Below, in pieces: positions 43,151 to 54,819 of a stretch of 64,000 nucleotides of DNA. Every line of letters starts with the position of its first letter. The first letter of the stretch is position 1. Source of the DNA: Micrasema longulum. Lineage: Eukaryota; Arthropoda; Insecta; Trichoptera; Brachycentridae. The stretch lies in assembly GCA_022494885.1 (NCBI GenBank), contig JAGVSM010001402.1, positions 1-64,000 on the forward strand. Direction: 5' to 3'. The translations under genes and the position numbers were made by a program. Under the pieces are notes generated by a model. That model saw nothing but the letters and a program-made list of their open reading frames with translations, was not told the origin of the DNA and did no database searches.

Positions 43151-43217
43151 CGTGTCTGTGTTACATTCACAATGAAAATAAAAATTCTAAATTTTGATTT
43201 TAAAATAAAAAATAATT

Positions 43218-43480
43218 TACTACAATATTTGAGCTTGTCCAAATGTTCGTAGACAAATGACTGGATTTCACCCCCTCGCGAGTCATTAAGATTTACAAAT
43301 TACAACAGGGATGGAGAATACTCGTACCTTAAATAAGGAAATATGGAAGTCTACATATTTATAGTGCTTATGACCTGTCATTGGCTGGTTTAAGTGGCCA
43401 CTTTACACACTGTGTAACATTCACCATTTTGCCTTTGTTTGAAAATCAACAAATGGAAGAATTGAAGAAATATGGATCTA
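43218..43480 (-). mobile_element. Family A element
   Basis: From the terminus (CAATATTTGAGCTTGTCCAA) through GGGATGGAGAATA, GACCTGTCATTGGCTGGTTT and ACACACTGTGTAACATTCAC. It closely resembles the left arm at 7742. The inner end is missing and is followed by a TGGAAGAATTGAAGAAATAT fragment in the opposite orientation. Confidence 0.85.
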
Positions 43481-43879
43481 CCACACTCCAGTGATGTATC
43501 TAGCTACCATACTCAGACTAATTTATTTAATTAATATTTTTTCATTACTTATCCGAGAATTACCTTTATAAGAGGTATAAAGGTCTACAGCCGAAATTCC
43601 CTTCCTTTTCCAACAAGTTTTAGATAAAAATAGTTGGGAAATAAAATTCATTTCTAAAGTATAAACCTTGTACATTATAAGCAAGGTCAATAATAATACA
43701 ACTCCCATTCAAAAAAAGTCTTGTATATTACCTATTGAAATAACAAAGCTCTACTTAATTTGCATAAGAAACGCCTATTTTATAGGTACTGAAATAAAAT
43801 CTGAATAAACCAAATTTAATAAGTTTTGTATTGAACAAACAAAGATATACAAAAAATGAAGTATTTGTAAATAATAATG
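43481..43879. other. AT-rich stretch
   Basis: Nothing recognised. Confidence 0.5.
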
Positions 43880-44150
43880 AAACCTTATTATTAGAAATCA
43901 AACACTGATTTGAGTTTACTGAACACTTTTTTTTAATTTTTACAAATATAAAAAATAAAAAAACAACAATTTCAAACGAATATCATACTAATAAGGCGAA
44001 ACAATTGTCACGAAGTTTTTATTTTTATATGTTTATATTTGTAAAAATAAAATAAAGTGTTTAGTAGACTCAAATCAATGTTTGATTTCTAATTATAAGT
44101 TTAAATATGGAGTTCTACAAAATAAACACCAAATCAATGAATTATAATGA
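43880..44150. mobile_element. Family C short palindromic element
   Basis: Arms of about 85 bases (left ATTAGAAATCAAACACTGAT; right ATCAATGTTTGATTTCTAAT), with the plus-strand AAGGCGAAACAATTGTCACG motif near the centre (44001-44020). Nearly the whole interior of the 0.7 kb form at 33929 is missing. Confidence 0.75.
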
Positions 44151-44454
44151 AACCTATCATTGGAAAGATAACTGAGTAAAATATGTCACTTTTTTAAGAA
44201 CAAATTTATACGTATTACCGGATTTGCTCAATGAGAGTCTGGCAAAATATGACATATATTAGTTTAATAGGGTAAAACAATAGTAGCCGTGTCACTTTTT
44301 TATAACATGTCTATTTTTCTATTTTGAAAGATTGCAAAATTGAGATAAAATAAATAAATCACTTAAACAACAAACATGGAATTACAACCGATGAGACAAA
44401 CCTTCTTTAGACATGGAGTAATGGTTGACAATTTATGATAAACTCATGAGAATT
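44151..44454. other. AT-rich stretch
   Basis: Nothing recognised. Confidence 0.5.
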
Positions 44455-44523
44455 CGGCCCTTCGGGCCTCGTTTTATCGGCCCCACGGGCTTCAGTTGAT
44501 TGGCCCTTCAGGCCTCATTTGAA
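44455..44523. repeat. Three 23-bp units, each a mini-hairpin
   Basis: Units at 44455, 44478 and 44501 start CGGCCCTTCGGGCCT, CGGCCCCACGGGCTT and TGGCCCTTCAGGCCT, each followed by 7-8 AT-rich bases. Each GC core folds on itself (GGCCC/GGGCC type). Confidence 0.85.
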
Positions 44524-44864
44524 TTTTTATAATCTTGGGCACTGTGAAATTTCACCCTCTTGAGTCTTACAATTTATTCTTTGCTTTAGGAGCAATCTAA
44601 ATATAATAATGAACCGAGGATGTGGTCTCGTGGCTAATGTCACGAACCCAGGGATCAGAGGTCTGAGCATTGCTCCACGTTCTACCATTTTACTCACTCC
44701 TTTCCTAATAAATAAATACTTGGGTAAATCATAAAAAGACAAATATTTATTAAAAATAAATAATTAAAAGATAATAATATTATTTATTAAAAAAAAAAAA
44801 AACAATATTTCACCCAAAATAACGCTTCAAAAACCACATAGCTATAATAAATTAAATATCCTGG
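44524..44864. other. Unassigned, possible decayed SINE head
   Basis: GATGTGGTCTCGTGGCTAAT near 44618 recalls a tRNA-like box A, but no box B follows at the right distance. Confidence 0.3.
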
Positions 44865-45000
44865 CAGCCTCTGTATTGAAATGGTTAAGACGCTTGATTC
44901 ACGCATGTAAGGTTCCGGGTTCGATTCGTGGTAAGAACACAAAAAATAAATGTGATTAGAGCTACCTTTTCTGAATATTTTACATTTTTAATTACACCAC
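44865..45000 (+). mobile_element. A-SINE
   Basis: TTGAAATGGTTAAGACGCTT-GATTCACGC, box B GGTTCCGGGTTCGATTCGTG, then GAACACAAAAAATAAATGTG. The body is shortened. Confidence 0.75.
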
Positions 45001-45019
45001 AAACCAAATGTCTTATTTA

Positions 45020-45370
45020 GATATTTTATTTTATTTTATTTTATTAGGGAAATCAACAATTCTACATACATATTTTTAGTTAACAAACAGATATAGTGTA
45101 TAAACTCAGAACTAATAACAAATTTCCACATAGTATACAAAGTTAGTAAAGAAAATATATTACATATCAAATAAATACATACAATTTATACATATAAAAA
45201 TGTTATTTTCATGTACTCAATAATCAAAGATTTTTTTAATATTTATTTTAAGAACATTAAGTTACTGTAAATTGGGCGGGATAAGGACAAAAATGCTTGA
45301 AGAGAGGATGAGGAGGGGAGGGGAGATGTACATATTTATTATTATAATTTAGAAGCAAAATAAAAACATT
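45020..45370 (-). mobile_element. LINE 3' end, minus strand
   Basis: Begins with (TTTTA)n at 45022-45047, the complement of a TAAAA tail, followed by GGGAAATC and AT-rich UTR-like DNA with a purine-rich block (GAGGATGAGGAGGGGAGGGG). On the complement this gives the pyrimidine-rich UTR style of family N. No coding remains. Confidence 0.5.
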
Positions 45371-45834
45371 AAAATAACTGATTTTAATAATGCCATCTAC
45401 CGGCCAATTTGTGAGACCTTAAAATATATAAGCTAAGATTTTTGTTATTTTTATTTTTTTTAATGAATAAAAAAAAATGTTTTAGCAGAATTTATATAAA
45501 TATTTTATCTGCCATTTAAAAAATTTTAAAAAATACGCGCGTGGGATTTGATCGCTGGGCGTTTCATGTATACAATATTTTTATCGTTCTCGTCCACTGG
45601 AAGCGTGGCGTCTTATGTAATCCAGTAACTCGTATCTCGGAGGAGGTGGTAAGGCGAGGTGGTGATGGTGAAGGGTCTGTGGCTGTTTGCTCACGTTGAC
45701 CGGACGTCCGGCGGGCCCGTACAGAGAGAAGACGGACGCAATCAATCATTTATATTAAGAGTAATAATATATAAGATCTTATTTTGCCGTTTTTATTTCG
45801 AATGGCTAAATTTGTCAAACATAAATTGTTTCTT
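45371..45834. other. Unassigned, includes a GC-rich patch
   Basis: 45545-45750 is about 55% GC (GACCGGACGTCCGGCGGGCC). Frames exist on both strands (45564-45749 minus, 45659-45892 plus) but neither shows a known motif. It may be a LINE internal remnant. Confidence 0.35.
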
Positions 45835-46660
45835 TCTTCTTCTTATTTTTTTACCATCACCTCTCCTCTTCTCTCTTTATAGTGTAGTGTAAATTTTTAG
45901 TTATTTTGGCTTTAAAGTTTTGTATAAAATTATAAGATTCTGCTCATTAAGGAAATCCACTGTTTTCTAATTTATTTATTTTCTATTAGCGTACTATTCA
46001 ACTAAGCAAAAATAAATATATACATATTTTTTGTGCGTTATTTAAAAAGATATGATTTTTTTAAGTTACATTTATCAAATACCGCGCCAAATGACTGTAA
46101 TCAGTGTGTCACTTTTCAGTAGTGACGTCATGAAACGGTTGGCGTTTTTACTTTCACTAACCTGACAAGAATCTATGGAATATTGCTTTGATTACTTCAT
46201 TTAGTTGATCGTAATGTGCTCATTTCTATGTTATGGTTGTTTTTACGAACGTTTCGATTTGGAAAAACCTAGAAAGATGACATAATCTCTGGTTGAAATG
46301 TCAAATTATACAAATTATACTCTTTTTTTTCTATGGTCAAAACGTTGCGGGGGCTTTAAAGCGGAAACCGGAAAAACTACACGTGAATATAAGGAGTGAC
46401 GTCATTACTTACGATTTTAAAATGAATACTATTTTTGACATTTTTGATTTATTTTTGCGTGCGTTTTTGAGATATTTCATTCTACTGCAAAAAAAATAAT
46501 ATACACGTGTACACGAAAACATTTTAAAAATTTAATTCCGGGTTGGTCCGAAATTCCTCATTACGTAGAATATGTCCACGTACTTGTAATTTTCTCAAAC
46601 TGAATGATTTGGGTAGGTAGGAAGAAATTTCCTAAAAGCAAGATACCTACTCCTATATGT
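45835..46660 (+). mobile_element. Family N LINE 3' UTR copy 2, split by ~600 bp
   Basis: 45840-45945 matches the UTR at 40100-40340 (pyrimidine run, AAAATTATAAGATTCTG). 46566-46650 matches its continuation (CTTGTAATTTTCTCAAACTG, GGGTAGGTAGGAAGAA). The 600 bases between have no relative in the window and include two GTGACGTCAT-type sites (46120 and 46397). Confidence 0.6.
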
Positions 46661-47904
46661 ATTTAAATTTTAAACGTATATAAATTATTAAATAAATATA
46701 ATATAAACAATATTGTAACATCAATGGCGTGATAGTTATAGTAGTAGAAGTAATAAACATCAGTTTGTATTAAAAAAATTCCGTTTTGATATAAAAAAAA
46801 ATTCTCTCCTCACATTGCATGCCATAATAATTCTGAAAATCCAATAAAACTAATTCAAAATATCAAAGTTATTTGATAAAAGATAAAAGTCAACTGACCC
46901 AAAAGCCTAAAACCTGAAATAATGAAAGTCAAATTGAAAAAATCACACAGATTACACCTATTTACATGCGTTGCGTGGTTGGCCATATTTATTTCCCTAA
47001 GTTAACCCAGTTTGGGACCACATGTATGTATGTATATATCGTCAGTGTACTAATTCAACCCTTTTAATACATTTTTGCCTATTAAATTTAAGTTTTTATT
47101 AATTAATTAAAAATTTAAGATGATTTGCTTTATTGATGAAACTCAAAAAATAACATTTTTACAATTTCTCTTTTTAGTTATTTTTCTCAAATTATGGCAT
47201 TTCGCTGCCTTAGTTCTTGTATGTTCAATAATCCATTTTAAGCGAAATCGAGTTATGGATGCCAATATGTTAACTATCTTATTACTCGTCCATGCAGCAA
47301 AAGAATTTCTATTTTTTCCGTTATTAAATGGTATTTTCAGCATTTTTTAAATGCTAATCTCCACTTATGATTTTACTTATTTGACTTTAAAAACAAAAAA
47401 AATGTCTCTTGTAAAATTTACAAAATGGTCTAGCTAAGGCAGCAATTTGTAGGGTTCCACCAGTATACCGGTAACATAAGCCTGGCTATTTTGCTATCTT
47501 TGTTACATCGTCACAGTATAATGTTTGTTACTTGTATCACTCAGACTAACAGTTCGGTCGTCAAATGCAAGTAATCTTCAATTTTCAGAAATTTTCAGGG
47601 GGGCTGAATAAGACTCTATTTAAAAAAACTTAAATGGAGTCTTAATTCAGCTTATTTCATAATTATTTTATTAATTTATTGCATTAATAAGTATTCATAT
47701 TTAATACCAGGGAATACACATAAAACTAATGGACCAGAAAATGAATACGGAGTGTTCTTTAGTTAGGATAGTCTCCATCTAACATGGCTCAGCCTGTTCT
47801 TAGATTGAAGATTTTGTTATTATTTTTTATTTATAAAACTAAAACTATTCAAATATGAATGCATAGTCAATCCAATAAAAACAAAATATATACTTAAATA
47901 ATAT
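46661..47904. other. AT-rich stretch
   Basis: The complementary open frames at 47120-47350 are by-products of low stop density on both strands. No repeat match. Confidence 0.45.
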
Positions 47905-48037
47905 CCATGCTTTCACTTTCCATTACGTTGTATTCCAACTCAACATAGGGCTCTTGGCCTCATAGAGTTAGGGGATACGTTATTTTTTAGTTTTAGTTTG
48001 TATATTTTGTATTTAAATACTTACAAAAAGCGTACAT
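47905..48037 (+). repeat. Family K repeat, copy 2
   Basis: CCATGCTTTCACTTTCCATT, GGGCTCTTGGCCTCATAGAG-TTAGGGGATA. Matches 40575-40712. Directly followed by a family J tail. Confidence 0.7.
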
Positions 48038-48062
48038 TTTTCATGGATCTGAAATATCATTA

Positions 48063-48612
48063 TAAAATACATAATTTACTGCCTTGGAACGGGGAAGCTA
48101 TCCCTAGTTAGGCAGTTTAGATGAACCAACGGCACAAATAAAAAATATGTATGTTTTCTTTTACAACTGATGAAATTTGTTGTATAAATAATTACTTGTA
48201 AATTGCTGTAATAAATATGTAATAAATTTAATAACATTTAGTAAAATAAAAAATATATTTATTAATTCCTCTATTTCTTTGCCATTTATATTTTTGAACC
48301 ATTCATATTAAAAATAATAAATAAATTGCTTAAATTTTTTACTTTAACCACTGAAACATAGCAATTTATATCCGTACAACCCTAACATCCCTTCATTTTA
48401 TTGTTTTTTTTTTGGTTTCTCTTTCTGTCTCTTTCCATATTTATTGCCTGATTCTACATTCCTCATGTTTTTAATGTAAACCATAATGTAATTTAAGTTT
48501 ATGTGTGCAGACCTCATCTCTTTATTATAAACAGATATTATTTTTCAATAACTAACGTTTTTTTATGTATGTTTCAAGATACATACACGTGAAATATATT
48601 TTGAAGTAAAAT
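48063..48612 (+). mobile_element. Family J LINE 3' UTR, copy 1
   Basis: Matches 51786-52301 over its length: ACATAATTTACTGCCTT, AACCCTAACATCCCTTCATT, TCTGTCTCTTTCCATA, ATACATACACGTGAAATATA. One 35-base segment (TGTAATAAATATGTAATAAA) is present only here. Confidence 0.8.
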
Positions 48613-48750
48613 AAAAATTCCATTTGAGGCATTAATTTTGTGATTATTTATAATAATAAAATAGACAATAATCAACTTCGTTTTTGAGAAAACGTTTTCT
48701 ACCTACTGGTTTTAAAGCTACACAAGTTTCTTTTGCATAAGGTATATTTA
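48613..48750 (-). repeat. Family F repeat with hammerhead-like motif
   Basis: GTGATTATTTATAATAATAA-AATAGACAATAATCAACTTC and CTACTGGTTTTAAAGCTACA-CAAGTTTC. The core is degraded. Confidence 0.5.
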
Positions 48751-49084
48751 ACGGGTGAATTATATTATATTTTATTCAATCCATGTTTACTTAATATTAA
48801 ATATAAAGCAAATAAAGTATTTTTGGCTTGCGAGGAAGAGAAACGTAACGCAAAATGGGTGCGATCTTTAAAACTAGACAGAAGTTGACTAAAAGACATC
48901 GCTTATTTAGATATTTATGATTTTTCTCTTATTATAAATTCCTTTTTTTATTTCTAAAATTATGGAAAATTTATTTTCTTTATTGCTTTAACTCCTTTTC
49001 TAGGCCCAAATCCTTGAAGTATTCGGTTATTAAGTTGAAAACAAGTATGTTTTATGCTCAGATGTAATCAATGGTTCACCAAAG
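48751..49084. other. AT-rich stretch
   Basis: Nothing recognised. Confidence 0.5.
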
Positions 49085-49300
49085 ATGCGTTTTTTTTGTG
49101 GTACGTAGCATCGCATTCACATAACACGTATAAAGGTGTTTTACCACTAGATCTAGAGATTCATTTTAGCAAGATCCATTATTTCTTGGACTGAATCTGA
49201 AACATCAATCTGATTACTTTTTCATATCAAATGATCTGATCAAGACACGTTGCAACCCGAGTGACAACGCATAAACACCACTACGTGCAGACACAAAAAT
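49085..49300 (+). mobile_element. B-SINE, decayed
   Basis: TTTTTGTGGTACGTAGCATC (head), AAAGGTGTTTTACCACTAGA, ATTTCTTGGACTGAATCTGA, ATCTGATCAAGACACGTTGC follow the B-SINE order with many changes. Confidence 0.5.
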
Positions 49301-49389
49301 TATGATGATGAAATATCTTGCACACTCGTCAAAATAATAAACAATCATTGAATCAAGTATTTTCATTAAGAGTGGGGAGAAGTTAACCT

Positions 49390-49625
49390 TGTTGTGTAGT
49401 AGTTGATGCATTTTCTACCATACTTGCAATCCCAGGTTCAATGTCGTGTGCAATCAACGTAAAATATTTGTTTTGTTGGTGTTAAAACACTGCAATATTT
49501 TATTGTCTTTGGACTAGTAGTTGAAACGTACGACGGATCGCCGTACCTACATGTAACAAATTATTCGATACGCTGCAATTTGTTTTCAATGTAATGCCAT
49601 ATGCATCATCTAGTGAAGTCGAGAA
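49390..49625 (+). mobile_element. B-SINE
   Basis: TTGTTGTGTAGTAGTTGATG (box A), ATCCCAGGTTCAATGTCGTG (box B), ATTTTATTGTCTTTGGACTA, TTCGATACGCTGCAATT, CATATGCATCATCTAGTG, ends GAGAATATGC. Confidence 0.65.
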
Positions 49626-49974
49626 TATGCAGATTTAACAATTCAAATTGTATATTAATAATACATTCATACGAATGGCATCAATAATGTTTTCAGCTCT
49701 TTTACTTTACAAAAATTGACGTTTGTAAATTGACCACTGACAGTCAAAAACAGGGCATAAACTTGGTATTATTATTTAATTATTTATCATGAATAACTTA
49801 TAAAGCGACATTTTTGGAATATAATACCTCAAGAGCGCTTTACAAAGTGATTCTATAGATAAACAAATCTAATTAAAGCTTTTAAATTTGTAATTTTATT
49901 CAAACAATTTATTTTGTTGTCACATGCTTTGGATTTATTCAAATGATTTAGAGAACAAGTGGGTTTTAAGTTTT
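49626..49974. other. AT-rich stretch
   Basis: Nothing recognised. Confidence 0.5.
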
Positions 49975-50343
49975 TTCCGAAACATCACTTCCCTTTCATA
50001 GCCTCGCACCTCTGCTGGTAGAGCATTCCATGCAATAGGGCTTGCGGCCGCAAATTTGCGTTCACTAAATTTAGTACGCAAACGCGTGGAGGTATAATAA
50101 CCTTTTCTCTCGCCGTAGACGTAGCTGATCTCAGCGTGAGACGCCTGTCAGCTAGTTCATCTGGAATGCATAGTTCCCTTAGATATTCCAGACCAGAGTT
50201 GTGCCGTGATTTATACATAAGCCAACATAGTTTGTATTCGACCCTCTGTGGAAATCGTAGCCTTTGTAATTCCCGAAGAAGTGGAGTGATATGACTGAAC
50301 TTAGAGATTCCAAAAATAAGCCTCGCTGCAGCATTCAATACAG
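49975..50343 (-). pseudogene. LINE ORF2 C-terminal fragment (CR1/L2-like)
   Basis: Minus frame 50392-49985. From residue 15: HLQSVLNAAARLIFGISKFS, then HITPLLRELQRLRFPQRVEY, KLCWLMYKSRHNSGLEYLRE and DRRLTLRSATSTAREKV. The LQSVLNAAARLIF and HI/VTPLL motifs are the hallmark C-terminal region of CR1/L2-type LINEs. Open, with no stop over about 120 codons. It lacks RT and the real N-terminal part. The first 14 codons of the frame are family A DNA. Confidence 0.85.
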
Positions 50344-50405
50344 ACTGTAAATGCCTAGAATTCCATATTTCCTTTTGTAAAATGTTCTCCATCTAATATG
50401 TTAAT
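50344..50405 (+). repeat. Family A fragment
   Basis: CTGTAAATGCCTAGAATTCC-ATATTTCC and AAAATGTTCTCCATCTAATA-TGTTAAT. Abuts the LINE fragment. Confidence 0.8.
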
Positions 50406-51008
50406 CGCAATTTTTTTGTGATCATTTACAAAGTTCGCACAATTTTCAATGAAAAAATATTTAAGAGCTTCCCGAAATGCGAAACTTAATATTCAAAGCG
50501 AAACACATTCATTTAGTTTAAATGGAACCTTCGAGAATTCCCAACAGCCGAATAACCTGAAGTCAGCATGAAGTTCTTTTTCATAAAACAAAAAAGCTTT
50601 GAGAATTACATTTGAAATTATCTTTCATTTTACCTTGTCAAGAATGCTTGTTACAGAGTGACTCATAATAACACCGATTGACAAAAATAAACTTCATGGA
50701 TGTTACAAGAACTAAAAAAGCAAATTCTTTTAGAATTTTTCCTGATTATTCTAAATATGCTATCTTCAGTTTTCCAGGAAGCAATGTTTTAGAGTAGAAC
50801 GCGCTAGTAATTCCAGAATTTTTTTTTTTTAACCTTTAACATACTGTAAAAAAAAACTTCTTAGAGTCATTGCATGGTAACCTGAGATTAGAAAATGATC
50901 GTTTTTTAATTACAGTCTCTTTTCATCCTATTAAAATTATCTATGTGTCTTGCTTAATGATGTTATTATACAACATTTATTTATCTCAAATGAATATTTT
51001 TTTTAAAA
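50406..51008. other. Unassigned
   Basis: Nothing recognised. Confidence 0.45.
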
Positions 51009-51009
51009 A

Positions 51010-51275
51010 AGAGTCATCATCATCATCATTTTCACCTTTCCAATGTTGCATAGGGCACTGCATTAGTACACCAATCGTTGGGTATCTTTTTTTTGTTGTA
51101 ATAAAGGTTAGATGATCAGTCCTACGCTTCAGGTACCAGTCCAAGGTCTATAAAATATTTTAGTGTATAAACCATTTTTTAAGGAAAAAAAATCATGTCA
51201 ACCATGTCAGGAATCGAACCCGAGACCTCTTGCATGGTAGGCAAACGCGTCGTCGACCACTACACCACGATGTTG
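51010..51275 (-). mobile_element. B-SINE, complete with trinucleotide tail
   Basis: The complement starts TCGTGGTGTAGTGGTCGACG, CCATGCAAGAGGTCTCGGGT-TCGATTCC (box B), and ends GCAGTGCCCTATGCAAC and ATGATGATGATGA. A small insertion (GACGAC) lies in the head. The tail is the ATG repeat at 51015-51029. Confidence 0.88.
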
Positions 51276-51489
51276 ACTCGATAATACTTGATAATTTATA
51301 ATTTATGGCGATGCTAAAGAAAAATAAATTATTTATTTTTCAATACAAAAAAATTAGGGGTAATATTCAAAAGAGTTGTAGAGATAATTATTGATCGAGT
51401 ACAATTTGCAACGCCACGCCGATTACATCACTGAAATGCGTTTGTTAAGGAATGAATACATGTAGATTATTATTAATACAATATTATAT
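51276..51489. other. AT-rich stretch
   Basis: Nothing recognised. Confidence 0.45.
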
Positions 51490-52301
51490 AGGCCCGAGGA
51501 TATATAACTATATCCCGGATTCATGGAAACGTGGTGGGATTAACAGGCTGAGGAAGGTGTTGACTGCATTTTTAATCTATATTGGTCGGAGGTAGTCGGA
51601 GAAATAGTCGTCCGATGTAGAAGGGCGTAAACTGATTTCTTGTTTTACTAGTAATGACTTAGGACTTAGGATATAGAGATTAAGATATTATTTATGTTTT
51701 GATTGTATATTTATCATTTACTTTTAAGACTAAAAAAGCACACATAATGAAGAAACTGTAATTAATTTTTAATGTTATTATAAATTACATAATTTACTGC
51801 CTTAGAACGGAAAATCTATCCGTAGTAAGGCAGTTTAGATAAACCACCAGCAAAAATAAAAAATATATATGTTTACTTTTACTACTTAATCAATTTGTTG
51901 TAGAAATAATTACTTGTAATAACATTTAGTAAAATAAAAAATATATTTATTAATTCCCTTATTTCTTTGCCATTTATATTTTTGAACCATTCATATTAAA
52001 AATAATAAATAATTTGCTTAAATCTATTACTTTAACCACTGAAACATAGCAATATATAACCTTACAACCCTAACATCCCTTCATTTTATTGTTTTTTTTT
52101 TGTTTCTCTTTCTGTCTCTTTCCATACTCATTGCCTGATTCTACATTCCTCATGTTTTTAATGTAAACCATAATGTAATTTAAGTTTATGTGTGCAGACC
52201 TCAATTCTTTATTTTATCACAGATATTATTTCTCAATAACTAACGTTTTTTATGTATGTTTCAAGATACATACACGTGAAATATATTTTAAAGTAAAATA
52301 A
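51490..52301 (+). pseudogene. Family J LINE: C-terminal codons and 3' UTR, copy 2
   Basis: PRIYNYIPDSWKRGGINRLR-KVLTAFL near 51494-51575 is the LINE C-terminal RIYN.LP...INRLRK.L pattern, then a stop. The UTR from 51786 matches 48063-48612. This links the J repeat to a LINE. Confidence 0.7.
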
Positions 52302-53149
52302 AGCGTTCATTCTAGGCATTAACTTTGTAATGCCTCAAATGGATGTATAAAAAAATATGTAAAAAATAAATAAACAAATAAAAATAAAAGTTAAGGTACT
52401 GGTAACACGAGAGAGAAGCGCAAAAGTTAACTCCTCGATAGCTTAGAGAGCGCATGAACTGTACCAAGATGGTCCAACAAGATCAGGCAACACACACGTT
52501 ATTAAGGACGTTTACTGCCACTTAATATATAATGGAAATCGACACACCTGTTTTGAAGTATTTTCCATCGCTCCACCAGATAATAAAAGCGGGAATGATG
52601 CGGATTTAAGCTTCTTTCTTATTCTGCTTTGTGCATCAGTCTTTTTGGATATTGGATGCGATGATAATGCTGACACTTTAGAGGTAAATAGCAAGATAGT
52701 GGTACGAATATTGTTTGTTGCTAGTATTTTAATGCGGATTACAGAAACCTTCCTTTGTTTTAAGAAAAAAATACAGCTGTCAGTTTTATTTAAATGTGGA
52801 ATTTGTGAATTGTTGCAATGCGGTAGGTACTGCCAGGCTACTCAGGTTCTTACTTCTTAAGGTAAAGCCGACAACCAAAACATATAAACGGCAGTAAACA
52901 TTCACGCATAACCAGGTATAAAATAACATGGTTTATTTTTTTACGAAACATATTTTACTCGATTTTGCCTATATTTTATTGCTGGATTGTCTCTTGTAAG
53001 GTCCCAACAGTAGTTAAGAAGCATGTTTTTGTTTCATTTTCCCCAGTATAGCTGATATTTTATTGAAATACCCCAACACTTTGTAAAAAGTGGATACATG
53101 GGGCTCAAACCTTAAGTTAATTAAGTAACTTAAGTAAAATTTAAATCTT
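52302..53149. other. Unassigned
   Basis: No relative in the window. 52380-52500 is slightly GC-richer (CTCCTCGATAGCTTAGAGAG) but has no tRNA fold. Confidence 0.4.
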
Positions 53150-54395
53150 TAAATACTATCTCGTAATCAACACGGTTTCCAGGAAAAAAAGGTACCGGAA
53201 CCGCCCTAATAAATTTAATAAATTACACACAAACAAACATGGATACTGGAATTCCAAATCACACGAGTAGTTTTAGATTTTAAAAAATCTTTCAATACGG
53301 TACATGTTGAGACCATGATGAGAAAATTAAACGAAATTGCAGTAGAATTTTAAGAATATAAAGTACTTAGTATACATATTATATTAACCAAAAAAAAGTG
53401 AAACGCAAACAGTTAATTTTGGACTACCACAAGGATCTATTTTGGGTCCACTATTATAAATTTTATATATTAATGACTTATCACAGTACAATTTTAAAGG
53501 AAAAATAATTATGTTTGCTGACGACACAGGACTATTTTACAAAAATCAAAACGACGTTTTTATCAACAAAAACGTAAACGATGACCTAACTATGTCGACT
53601 AAATAGACTAATATAAATTAACTTACGCTTACTGACAAAAAATGTAATATTATTAATTTTGAATCTAGAAAAAAATATCATAAAATGGATGCTTACATAA
53701 ACGAAAAACGACTAATTGAAAGTGATCATGTTAAATATTTAAGACTAACAATAGACAGACAATTGACATAGACAGCTCACATCAATAATTTGATTAGCAA
53801 AATAGCAATATTATCTAGTATTTTTCCAAAAATCAAACATTTGGTTCCGAAAACGGTTTTTTTTTTTAAGTGTGAAGCCTATGTTAAATGCAAAATATAT
53901 TACTTGTAACAACTATGGAGAACAGAAAACCAAAAAGACATAAACAGACTATAACGACAGAAAAATAAAATATTGAAGCTAGTATATGACCTCCTTTATC
54001 TAATACCAACTAAAAAAATCTTTAAGAAAAGTTGAACAATTAAATGTGAATGAACTTTTTCAACTAGAACAAATTTATTCAAAAGTTAGCGACTGACATT
54101 ATTATAGACAAAGAACTAAAACTTGAAAAAAGTTGTAAAAAACATGGACATAAAACAAGAATATCAGAAAAATGCTACATACAAAATTCCAAAACAAGAC
54201 AAGGACAATCGAGCCCAATAAATCAGGGACTGAAATTATACAATAAACTACCAGACAAAACAAAACAAAAGACTCAGACAAACTTTTCAATAGGCGTACA
54301 AAATATAATTATCAACAACAACAAATAAAAAATACAATATAATTTTTGTAAAATGCATGTTTTCATCCGTAGGGGTTAATAAATAGATTTAAAAA
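53150..54395 (+). pseudogene. LINE ORF2 RT region, decayed (family M, copy 2)
   Basis: In order: NQHGFQEKKGTG (53168), RVVLDFKKSFNTV (motif A, 53260), a frameshifted stretch, LPQGSILGPLL (53427), ILYINDLSQYNFKGKIIMFA-DDTGLFY (FADD intact), LTDKKCNI, KYLRLTIDRQLT, then the tail region shared with 6750-7557 and a UTR with CATCCGTAGGGGTTAATA. At least ten stops. It is the only family M copy with the catalytic boxes. Confidence 0.8.
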
Positions 54396-54819
54396 AAAAT
54401 CATAATAATAAAACATTTTGGGCTACAAGTATGTTTTTTTTTGAGGGTTGAAAGTTACTTCACCGCATACGATACAAAAGTTGTAAAGACTATACACACT
54501 GCTGCGTGTCATAGTATCGTTTAACAATACATAATTTGACTGTTTTACAAATTCGGTTGGTTAAATAGAGATACTAGTGATATGGCAATAGTGGTGTATC
54601 GATATTCCCTTTACTAACAACGAAGATCGTTTGAAACCCTTCAATAATTCATCGTCGGGAAACCTCATCTAGTCCAATTGAACGTAGTTATACAGAAATC
54701 AGACAGTCGACAATTATTGAAAAATGAGATACAGGTGTTATCGGGTGCCATAAGGTCAAGTCTATGTTCTGCTAAAAACAGCCAGGCCGTTTTCATACAA
54801 ATAACAGTTTTAATTACTG
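54396..54819. other. Unassigned
   Basis: Nothing recognised. Confidence 0.45.

Noticed and set aside
47120..47350. Membrane-protein-like 76-codon frame
   Set aside because: A frame of similar length is open on the opposite strand, the region is T-rich, and no family or context supports it.
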